Assembly: GCF_901709675.1 (NCBI RefSeq)
Contig: NC_051088.1
Location: 2,050,664 to 2,114,663 of the forward strand
Direction: 5' to 3'
Origin: Syngnathus acus
Taxonomy: Eukaryota; Chordata; Actinopteri; Syngnathiformes; Syngnathidae
Length of the DNA: 64,000 bases
Of this stretch, positions 10,601 to 22,400 are shown piece by piece (positions within the stretch are counted from its first letter, which is position 1; every line of letters starts with the position of its first letter). The notes beneath the pieces were generated by a model. That model was not told where the DNA came from. It saw nothing but the letters and a program-made list of their open reading frames with translations, and searched no databases. Position numbers and translations under genes: made by a program.

Positions 10601-13187
10601 TGCGGGCCGAATTGGGTTCTAAATTTTGACCGGGGTGCCAAACCAGGAGCAGATGGATGTAGTGTTTGTGTGAAGCAATATAAACATGTAAAATATTTTT
10701 TTAATGCTGTTAAAAAATGCATTTGTTTTCAAAAAGCTTTTTTTGGATATCCATGCTTTACTACATACTAAAGACCAAAACCTTTTATGCAATGACCTTT
10801 ACACGTTGTTTATATTACTTCACAGCTCCTTCTGGTTCGATCCCCCGGTCAAAATTCAGAACCCAATTCGGCCCACAAGTCAAAAGGTTTGCCGAACCCT
10901 GCAACTAGGCAGTGACAGCTAGTAGGGGCCCTGTTTTTTTTCTCCAATGAATTGATGTTGCATGTCTAAAAGTTCAGTCATTTTGTCATTGACAAAAGGG
11001 CCAATGTCACCAATATTCTGGGCGCTCCTTACAGCTTGGAGCCCTCGGCAATTTGGCGAGTATCCCTCCCCCATTGTAGAGTCTCTGATCATACCATAGT
11101 ATCGCACTTTCTCCAGGTGTAGTATGCCAGTAAGTTCAGTTGTCTAGGTCACAGTGTCTGGCTTCCACATTCTTAATATTATTTTGTCTCCAATTACAAT
11201 TCCATACATAACCTGGAGACTGCATGGAGACATTGTAACTTGGAAAAAAGATATCCTAAATAGTACATCCTCTAGTTTGGGTTCAAACATAACGCCATAC
11301 ACCACTGAATACCACTTAAATATGTCACACCAAAAATCTGTGTAGAGACTGCAAGAAAGGGGTGTAACCTTAGAAAGAGGCATAGCTATAGAAAGGGGCT
11401 TCAATTTATATTTATGACATAAGAGCCTGTTGAGAGTGGCAGCTATGTGCCTTGTCTCCCATTGAGACCGTGGAAACACATTTAATTTCCTAAATGTAAC
11501 GAGATAAGCGAGGCATTGGTATCCATGAATAGTCCTCCATTTTGCGCTTTTATTTTGAAGTTGAACCACACGGAGCGTTGTGGACCGTATGAATCATCAT
11601 TGTGGACCGTATGAATCATCGTTGTGGTGGGTGTCTGATTTGATTCAACTGACTCCGGTGCTACCAGTACCAAGTCTACATTCGCTTCACGATGGCCAAA
11701 CGCTTCATTAGAGCCACCAATGAAATGGTTATCTTCATGTTGCTCCAAAAAAATGGTGCAAAAAAAAAAAAAAAAAGATCGGCCACTGGACCACTGCCCT
11801 AAGAGAGTGTGCGAAGCTTGCTTTGAAGTACGATAATTTGCAAATACAAGACTGAAGTCTTTGAAGTTTGGTACAAATGGTTGAAAAAAACACATTAAAC
11901 ATCCAAAAACCTGAAGGCCACCCTGGAAAAGTCTGGTATCATGGAAACATGTACCATACAACCCACACACTGAACCAAACACCTTCTTGAGGACAGCCTT
12001 GGTGTTGGCCGACCAGTATAGGTCAGCAGAAATGGTGGTGCCCATGAAGGTGGAGGATGTAACTCTCTCTACTGAGTCGCCATTGATGGTGAGGGGGAGG
12101 GGAGTGTTTTGGACTACCCGAAGTCCAGAATGATCTCCTTTGTTTTAGTGCACTGCAGACAGCTGCAGGACCTCGTTACTGTAGGCTGACTCGCCTCCCC
12201 CTGAGATCAACCCCAACACTGTCAAGTAGTCGGCAAACTTCACAAAGATGTTGTGGGCCGGTCTGTAGTTGGAGGTGTAGAGAACCGGAATCAGTCCACA
12301 CCCCGTGTTGAATGTTTTGGTGGAAGAGAGGGCCGCCAAGTCCAGGGAAATGGTGGTGGATTTCAGGAGGCCCAGACTTCGTCCTGACCCAGTGACTATG
12401 AATGGAGTCTGTGTGGAGGTAGTGCAGACCTATAAATATCTTGGAAAAACAGAGAGACTTAGGCCAGCAGGCCAATCCTAGGCCGGCGCTTCGGGAATAC
12501 TCCCGGTTCTCCCTATGGTCAGTCCGGGCGTGGTCACTGGGGAGAAGAGTGGTGTGTTGATTGCATGTCAGTATGCTAGGCAGATAGTGGCGCACAATTG
12601 ACATGAACAAGAGACAGACCGACATCAAGATGTACATTAATGGAGAAATGAAGCTTTTATACACAACCCCTCATTATGGGGGACAAAAGAAATGCATTTG
12701 ATGCCGTTTTTAAGTTAAAGGCAGCCGATTTGGCTCTTAACAAAGAAAATGGAGGTGCTGCATTTACTGTAGAGGTTTCTTCCGGCCACTAGAGGGCACT
12801 GGGCTATTGTTGATGACATCTGGTTGCGTCACCCTTTTCAGTATTTTTGTTCCGGGAGCTTTAAGCACTCGAGACGCACTTTAAGCTGTTGAGTCGAACT
12901 GAACGTTGCTTCGGGAACGCTCGTGGATGCGAAGACGCCATCGGCTAGCCTTGACCTGGCTCGGAAGGCTGTTCGGAGTCCAGTGTTTTGTTTGGTTTCG
13001 GGGGTTCAAAAGCTTCGAATTTTTGGTTCGAACTCCGATTTGTTAGAACTTGGAGACCGTCGAAGTCAGAGGTTCTACTGTATTCTAAAATCATTAAAAA
13101 TTAATTTGAACAGAGGTGTAGGCTTATCCAGTGTACAAGTGTGAAACTAAGTTCAGCATAAATTAACATTTAAATTAAAAAATGTTA

Positions 13188-13254
<67 letters not shown>

Positions 13255-13397
13255 CAGGAGCTGGTGTATGACCTGCATGACATCAAATTGTGGGAGCCCA
13301 TCTTGTTTGGTGTCACCAGTAAAAGACAACTGAGCATCAACCTCCTCAAGAGGAAAGAGATGAAAATGATGGGCATGACTTGGGTATGTATGTGTGC

Positions 13398-13441
<44 letters not shown>

Positions 13442-16400
13442 ATGCGTGTGTGGCTCATAAATGAACACGTATATCATCATCACCACGTTTATCATGTAAT
13501 CTCACACAGCTGTCTCTGACAGTTAACAAGCAATTCTTTGGTTATTGTTGTTTTCAATGCTTTTCCCATACAAGATTGATTTTGTCTTCAAATATGGTTA
13601 CATTTATAAATAAATAGCCCATCATTAACTCAGTTCCTCTCAAACTATATTCAGTAAATAAATAAGGCTTTTTTCAACATTTGACTTTATTTTTCAAAGA
13701 CAAACCTTTTTATTTTATGACCGCATGTAAACATTAGCACTATGACCACTCTGACCAGGAAAAGCTCCACTTGCACAAGAGTCCCCAGTATTGGCAATCA
13801 AGCCCTGGATTTAATTAAATTCCAAACCATGCTCATTAATTCAAGTCCCGTATTTTCGCCTCATAAGATGCACTTAAGACTTTAATTTTCTCAAAAACCG
13901 GAGGTGCGCCTTTTAATAAGGTGCGCCTTTTGTGTGGACCGAATTCCAATATCTATATATATATTGTTGTGTGTCTATATCCATATATATATTGTTTTGT
14001 GGCTGCCACCACACAATATGTGGGCATAATATGTGGACCCGATGAACTAATCAGAAGCCATTACGTTTTCCGTTGATCAGGGCGGTAAACCAATCAGAGG
14101 ACTGTACGTCCCTCCGCCGCCATTAATAAATAAACTCTCTAAATTGCCATCGACAAAGAGACATGCTTACGAGGCAGAATTCAAGCTTTCCGGAAAGCCG
14201 GGATTACTGCCGAAGAGCAACGTGACGAGTTTGACACAGAAAATGACGAGCGGAAACTTGGCATGTTTAATGGCAAACTTGCCCAGCTGTTTAATTCGGA
14301 TACAAAAGGTGAGGACTTTGGTAGACTTGCGTATGAATATCGATTAACAATAATGTGAGTACAGTATAGTACATGGTTAAATAGTAGAATAAACTACTGA
14401 ACTCATACAACCGAACGCACAGTCTTGCTTCCATGACGTTTTTCTTTCTGTTTACAGTAAGTTATGTATGCATGCAGCCAATAATGCGGTGTGCCCTGTG
14501 TGTGGATTAAGTACAGAAAAGCCCCCGCAATTGAGTCTGCACCTTTCAACCCGAAGCGCCTTGTGCGGAAAATTCGGTAAAAGGTTGTGCCTCATTAGTG
14601 TATGGCTGTTCTAGACATGGCTGATTTGTGTGTGAGGCTGATTTGCGAGAAGGACCAGCACTAAATTCCTGGGAGTCCACATCACAGACGACCTCACCTG
14701 GACTGTGAACACCACAACACTGGTCAAGAGGGCACAGAAGCGCTTGTACTTCCTGCGGAGGATGAGGAGAGCCCACCTGCCCCCACCCATCATGAGGACG
14801 TTCTACCGAAGCACCATAGAGAGCATTCTGACAAGCTGTCTCTCGGTGTGGTGTGGAGGTTGCAGCGCCTCCGATTGGAAGAACCTGAGCAGAGTGGTGA
14901 GGACAGCAGAGAGGATCATCGGGGCTCCTCTTCCCTCCATTCAGGACTTGTCATCCCAGCGCTGCGTGTCCCGAGCCCGTAATATTATCAGTGACCCATC
15001 ACACCCCCACCATGGACTGTTCTCCCTGCTGCCCTCTGGGAAGAGGTTTCGCAGCATCCGCTGCAGGTCCACCAGGTTCTGCAATAGTTTTTTCCCTGCT
15101 GTCGTCAGACTGTTGAACATTCAAACGTAGCATTCCTCTGCACACTTGTAAATACTGCTTTTGTCTCCTGCACTGTTTACATACTTTATCACTGCTGCAC
15201 TTTGTACTTTATAATTATCTTATTTCATATTTTTATATAGAATGTCACTTTTTAACCAGCCGAAATACCACTACATTGTTGAAAGCCGTATGCAACGAAA
15301 TTTCATTTTGTGTACACCTAGTGTTGACAAAATGACAATAAAGTTTGTCTAAGTCTAAGTCTAAGTCTGCATTGCTAAATAAAAATTTGTCTCATCTCCG
15401 TGGGGCCATCTGGGTGAAGATTTCGCTTTCGGTTGTGCGGTCACATCCTCCTACATCTGTCGGGCGCAGTGTGTTCACTCACACTAGCTTTTGCAACCAC
15501 CCACCACCTGCAGTCACTCTGCAGTCATATTCGCACTTTAAACCCTCACCGACACCTCAGCCCTTAGCATTAAATGAAAGTGATTATAGCAAACACCATT
15601 ACACTGTTACTTTGGTTATTTTTATTTATCTTAAATGGCAACTGTATAGCAAACATAAATCCTTTAAATGTAAAAAAACCCCAATACTATTCCTTCAGCA
15701 TGCATGCGTGAGCAAAGACAGACATCTGAATGTGACACTCAAAAACAACAAAACACAAAGACAATATTTTTTAAATATAACATGAAGTAGATGGAGAGTC
15801 AGAGAGACATTGTGAACGTTTTTGTCTGAAGGAGGACGAAGAAGAAGAGGAGGACCGTGTCTTTGAGATGCCAAGATCCTGGGTCTCTTCAATCACCATT
15901 TCCCAACAAGGTACCCAATGTCTGATTCAACTGCTCTCTCCCTTACACATTATACTGTTTGACAATTTTGACATGTGTTTAGCTTTTATACCACGATGAC
16001 ACGAGATATCTCCATTTACAATGAAGGGTGCTTCGTGCAGCAGTCAGCAACGTGGGGATGATTCTGAATTTAAACCCATCAACCCAATCCCTTATCAATT
16101 TTCCAACAAGTCAGCCTTTCACCTTAAAAACATTTTTGGACTCCACTCATCCCTCACTGACTCTTTTGTCAAGAAGCTCATCCATGTCATCATCCACTCA
16201 CTTCCTGTACATGGTGCCTAGCAAGGTCCTGGAGATAGTCCAATTTGTATGGGACTTCTTGTTGTATATACTTATAGTCTTCATTTTTGCATAGTAACAG
16301 AGGATAGGCACTGACATCACAGATCGGGGCGGCCATTATTGTTTGGGTGGCAAAAAGCCTCGTCCGCTGCCACTAGACTCATGAGGATGGCGGCCTGGGT

Positions 16401-19400
16401 GGGTGTCGTGAGTGATTATTTCGTCCAGTTGGACCAAGAAAGCCACAAGAGATACATTGAAAAGTTGAAAAAATATAACATTTGTGTTGATCCGGTGTGG
16501 AAACCAAGTAAGAACGCCACCAGCTCAAACGTAGCAGGAGCTGGGACAGCAAGCGTTTGGTCCTCTGATAAGGCGACTTTTCCGCCAGTAACATATCCAG
16601 ACATTTACAACTATTTGATAGATTGTTCAAGTCAATATACCAAGGAAGACCTGAGAGCCTACAAGCGTTTGCAACGATATTGCTACCTGACTGCTGGTTA
16701 TGTCCATTCCGTTGAGTCACAGCCAGTGGAGCGAAACGGAGAAGATGCCAGCCATGGCAGTACATAATATAATATAATATAATATAATACTATATTATAA
16801 TTGTAGATATGTGAACAATTTAATTATTAGAAACTAGCAATTGGACAAACATACTGTAATGAAGCTGTGTAATTATGCATTCCTTAGGTCATGGCCGAGT
16901 AGCAGCAAGAAAAAGGGAATATCTGAGCAATAATAATAAACTTTATTACAGGCTCTTGGCCCACAGGGTAAAAAACAAACATCACATATATTAAAATAAA
17001 TAAAGAGTACATTTCAAATGTTATGAGAGGCACTCATGCCAGCGTCCTCTGATGGTGGATGTGTACCTTATAGCACTACATCCAGTATACCTCACAGATG
17101 AATGTTGACGTCAATAAAACAAAGTTACGTACTTCCCACAAAGTGATTTGAGCAGATGTAAGAATGGATAGTTGGCTTCCAAAGCTTGGAGTTGTTGCGG
17201 CCATGTTCCGCCCTACGAAGCGCCGCCACCCAGCTATCCTTTCCGGTCTGGTCCGCAGGGAACCGATACAGCTTCTTGGTATCGCCTTTTTGGAAGTGAT
17301 AGGCACATCCTATGGCACAACAACTCTTCACCATGGTCAAAGTTGCACCGTAACAACTCTGCCACGATCTGCCACCGATAAAATGCTAAAAAAATGCCCC
17401 ACTACACGTATCACTAAAGTTCAATTCAGCCTTGGCCCTATTAGCATCCGCCGCTTTTTGATAGACGTGAAAGGGTCTGGAGAAGCCAAGGAGAGCGCTA
17501 TGCTGCCTGCAACATCATTCAGCATGACCGGTTTGGTGGTGGGTCAGTGATGGTCTGGGGAGGCATTTCCATGGAGGGACGAACAGACCTCTACAGGCTA
17601 GAGAACGGCAGTCTGACTGCCATTAGGTATCGGGATGAAATCCTTGCACCCATTGTCAGACCCTACGCTGGTGCAGTAGGTCCTGGGTTCCTCCTGATCC
17701 ACAACAATGCCCGACCTATTGTGGCAAGAGTATGCAGACAATATCTGGAGGATGAAGGCATTGACACAATTGAATGGCCCTCACGATCACCTGATCTAAA
17801 CCCGATAGAACACCTCTGGGACATAATGTTTCGGTCCAGGTTGCTCCTCAGACTTTACAGGAGCCAGGGGTGTCAAACTCCTTTCCTCGGGGGCCGAATC
17901 CCTACATGTTTTCCAAGTTTCCCTCGTTAAACACACCTGATTCAAATGACCAGTTCGTCCTCACTTTCTACAGGAGCCTGATTAATTGAATCAGGTGTGT
18001 TTAACGAGGGAAACTTGGAAAACATGTAGGGATTCGGCCCCAGAGGAAAGGAGTTTGACATCTGGGAGGACATCTCACAAGACACCATCCGTCATCTCAT
18101 TAGGAGCATGCCGCGACGCTGTCAAGCATGCATACAAGCTCGTGGGGGCCACACAAGATATTGAAAAGAATTTTGAGTTGCAGAAATTGAATTTAGGCAA
18201 AATGGACAAGCCTGCCATATCATTTTTTCACTTTGATTTTTGGGGTGTGTATATACTGAGCCCTCCGTAGGCTGAAAACTTTTATTTCCATCAAAAGATG
18301 TGGCATCCTTTTGTTCCTGAGACATTAAACTGTCCATATCAGTATAGATATCCCCCCAAAATAATTTCACCATTGAAATCTGATGTGTTTTCAAAGTGTT
18401 CCTTTAATTTTTTTGAGCAGTGTATGTTGAACTATTACAAAATGGACAATACCGTGTACAACCTTTGTTTTGAAAATAAATTTAGGGTTAGGGTTAATTA
18501 AAATTAAAAGACAGTGGAGTTGAGCAAGCAGCCAAATGTCAAAAACTGCCTTAGTAAGCCTTTAAGTTGAAGTAGTCCTTCGCAGCACGTGGTGGCATAG
18601 TGGTTATCTTGATTTACCATTTTAAGATTTTTTCTTGCATTATCTCAGTTGTTACTGTAATCCTGGAATGTTGTTGTACCTTGTCCTAGGGGCCTGTATA
18701 TGGTGGATTGCAATTTGGACTCAGGGATGTATCTTTCTGGTGCCTTCTTTGTGAAAGATTACCAAGACAGCAGGAGTATGATTTGCTGCATCTTTATTCT
18801 TTCTTTACAAACAACAGTGCGCTCACGTTCCCTCCGTTTATTTATCTTTATTTATCCAATAATTACTTATCCAACACGAAAAGGGCGTAGCAGAGCAATT
18901 CACAAACAAAAATTGCAAGTAGGATAAAACATAAATCTGTACATTATTACATCTTAGAAAATAATACTAATACAAAATAATTTATAATCCCACAATTAAT
19001 ATACAAAAATCAAAATACCAATTGGCTTCCAAATCATGTGTTACAGTCTTCCCCTGCTATCAAATGTAATGTCCACTTTTCAAATAAAACACAACCATGA
19101 AAGTATAATGTGTGAATCAACTTGCATAACATCTGCAATTAGCAATGTGACAAAGAAGATAATTAGCATCGATGTCAGAGAAAGTAAAAAAAGAAAGTAG
19201 CAGAGCAACATGCTATTAGTAACAAAACGCAGCATGGAGCCATTAGCAAGAACATATCAAGTAACAAAATTCCTGAACCTCCGTGGACTACAAATCCTGC
19301 GACCAGTGCGAGACACAAAAGGATGGGCAACGGGAGAGGCTGCAGGTGCAGCATTAGACTGTCCAACCCTGTGTAGAAAGACAATAAGGTAGAGTCCCTG

Positions 19401-22400
19401 ACAAAGCAGTAAGGGGAAAAAGAGATGGAACAGTGTCCAGCCCATGTGAAATTGCCTTATCCCTACCCTCAACAGATTGCAACGCACCTTCGAAAGCTCT
19501 GAGTCTATCGTGATGCACAAGTCCGTGAATGTGTTTTCCTTGGATCAGTGATCTCATAGGTCACACCAAGCTCTCCATCTTGTGCCATCTGCTTTCAAAT
19601 GAAAAACAGCCTTTTCTTTTGGGGAGCTAGTTTATTAATTTTGATCAAGATCCCCTGGCTTGTGTGCAACCTTCTTGTTGTATTGAGACTTTTCACGCAA
19701 TTTACTGTCTAGTTACGAGCAGCAAACGCATCTGACAAACGAGACACCAAGTGAGAGGCATAAACCGCAGGTGTACCTGGTGTAGGCGATGTCATACTTG
19801 GAATACAATCCAATACGATGTCCAGTGGCAAATTCGACTCCCTGCCATGCACAAGAAAGAATGGAGAAAAACTTGTGCTGGCATGTACACTAAAGTTGTA
19901 CGCAAGTTCAACTTGTGGGAGGAACTTATTCCATTCACCATCAGATTGTTCAACGTACTTAGCAAGTTGGTCTTTCAAACTGAAGGTTCACAGGAGACTG
20001 AGGGCTTTGTTTTGACTCCCTGCAGAGAATCCTGTCTAATAGTAATGTTCGGAAACATGCGACTGCTTTCACAATGCAGGGGAGGAATTCCTCAGCTTAC
20101 CAAGCTTGCCTTTACACATTACTACTGTCTTTTACCCATGAAATTACTGTACATAGGCATTCATCCCCTTGTTATTGTTTCTTCAGCTGTTCTGAGTCTT
20201 GGGAGAAATGGCCCTTAGTGTCGGTGTCCCTATCAGTCTCTGTCAGTGACAGCTACCTAAACACATGACTTGGTTGGGTCAAGTCTTTCTGTGCTGGCAT
20301 CGCATTTGCATGTTGCTTACATTGCAGATGTGTGATAGAATAATCATAGACATCCAGCTCAAGAATTCATATGCCCTGTCTGCCTGTAGGACTATTATTA
20401 ACTGCAGCTTTATTTAGGCTGAGCAAGTGGCTTGTGGACAGTGATCATAAAAGATCTGCCTGAAAGAAAATGTTTGAAATGCCTCACGGACCAAACAACA
20501 GCAAACAGCTCACGATCAAAGGTAGACGATTGTTTTTCTCTGAGGGACTCAATGTGTGGCTTGCATAGGCAGTATCACGAAGCTATACCTGATGCTGTGT
20601 TTAATTAAGTCAGTGCATTTATAGTCCTGGCGGATAAACACGTCACAGTAGTACAACAGTAAAGTTTGGATCTTCTGTTTCTGATCAGTAGTTAAAGTGG
20701 AATCCTCTAGATCAGTGGTCCCCAACCTTTTTTGCACCACGGACCGAGTACATGTCAGAAATATTTTCGTGGACCGGCCTTTATATAAATAAATAATACA
20801 TTTATATAAATAGATAATACATTTATAATAAATATATAAATACAATGAAATGAAATGATACGACTGGCATAAAACCTAATATAAACCACATAAAAATAAA
20901 ACATGTCACATGACCGGGACGAGCGTCTTGACCTGAATAAATTGATCGTCCATAAAAAAAATATATATTTATATTTTATTTTATTTTTTTTCTGTGCGGC
21001 TTGGCGGCCCTGTGCCAAGTTACCCACGGACCGGTACCAGTCCACGGCCCGGTGATTGGGGACCACTGCTCTCGATTAGTATCTGGCACTAACTGCTTAG
21101 TGGATTCAATCTGGGCAGTGACTGCATCTACATTTGGTTCAACTATGCAGTAGTCATTGTCACTGTCTTGGCCCATGGGATAAAAATCACCAAGTTTTGT
21201 GTCACAGGCCACTTGAAAGTCTGAGGTAGTTGAATTCATGATTCTAACGTAAGTCAAGCCAACCTGAATTGAAGCCACAGTGCGAGTGACCAACAAACCC
21301 TGGCCAGACCCATCACACCAATAAACTGCCAACATCAGGCACGCCAAGGAGTGATGTCACAATGATAGCATTGCAATTCAAAGGAGCTGTCAACAGGGGA
21401 ACCACGGCCGGGTGATAGGTGGGTGAATAGGAACGGGCATCTCGGACAGGAGCCATGCATGGTGAGCATTGGTATTTCCCTCTGCTGTGGGCACTAGTGT
21501 CTGGATGGTTCTAACTACGTTTGGGATTACTATCATTAAGAATATCACTGTGGGGAGCACGATCCTGTCTGGGATGGCTCACATTATGCACTTGTTTAGC
21601 AATTTGTGGTTTCAGAGCACGTACATTGTTGGAGAGTTGCTTTATGGCACCAAACAGTTCGGCAGAATTATCTACCTGGGTATTTTCATGTCTGGTGGAA
21701 ACATTGCCAGATAAGTAACATAGCGTAGCGTAGCATAGCATAGCATAGCACAAAGAACACAACACATAGGCCATAGGATTATGACCCAACAAAGACTGAA
21801 CAGAAAGGAAATAACTATATACTGACAATAATTAAAACTATTCTGCCTTCATTATAATGCAAATTTGCTATATAACTTGTCATTTTAGGTAATTTTGGGT
21901 AATTTTAGGTAATTTTAGGTAATTTTCAATGCTTGCAGCAAATCAAATTGCTTTCTACAGAACAAGGATTTTTTCTCTGCAGATCCAATACATTTTCTAC
22001 ACAGAAGGGAGACTAATTTATGAATAACAAAACCAAAAAAGGAGCTCCATCTTACATGAAAATGAAATCAACATTCTCCCAAGCACAAATAACTGGCCAG
22101 GTTTCATCTTGCATGATAGGCGTTGGCAATAATGGTATCGTGAAGAATGAATAGATCCACAATATCGTCATTCTACGTCACACTATTACTTAAATTCTCA
22201 GAGCAAAAAAGCAAACAAAGAAAAAAACATCTGTAACGAATCGGACGTGACAGATTTTATTGTGAAGGGGAAAGGGATCAGTGGAGGGTTGGAGAGGCGA
22301 ACGGGCGAGGCTGAACTCGTCTGGCGTCGATGGCCGGATGGCAAGCCAGGGGATGGAGTGCTCGACTGGGCTTCTCGCTGGCGTGGACGGACTGCAGATA

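Larger units (their letters stand above)
19560..21840 (-). pseudogene. Degraded gypsy-type retrotransposon fragment
   Basis: The - strand at 19709-19978 reads [20 protein letters not shown] then [20 protein letters not shown] and VHGRESNLP, the integrase C-terminal region of gypsy pol. At 20590-20700 it has [20 protein letters not shown] then VFIRQDY, the start of an RT domain. To the right (21080-21840) a further pol-side stretch is split by stops. Most of the RT, RNase H and the integrase core are deleted, and no LTR is recognised. Confidence 0.72.

Noticed and set aside
12480-12560. Small nuclear RNA gene (cggttctccctatggtcagt)
   Set aside because: The sequence was compared from memory with U1, U2 and 5S patterns and shows no extended match.
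13198-13464. Long open frames across the (TG)n tracts (also at 26741, 59686 and 6049)
   Set aside because: They read CVCVCV or THTHTH through a dinucleotide repeat and are open only because TG repeats contain no stop codon.
16385-16767. Exon of a host gene on the + strand
   Set aside because: The product type is known to me only from multi-copy transposon-related proteins. There is no neighbouring exon, although splicing could not be excluded.
17865-18064. Rho-independent-type terminator or regulatory hairpin
   Set aside because: It is a 200-bp foldback MITE with hAT-like ends in a eukaryotic intron.
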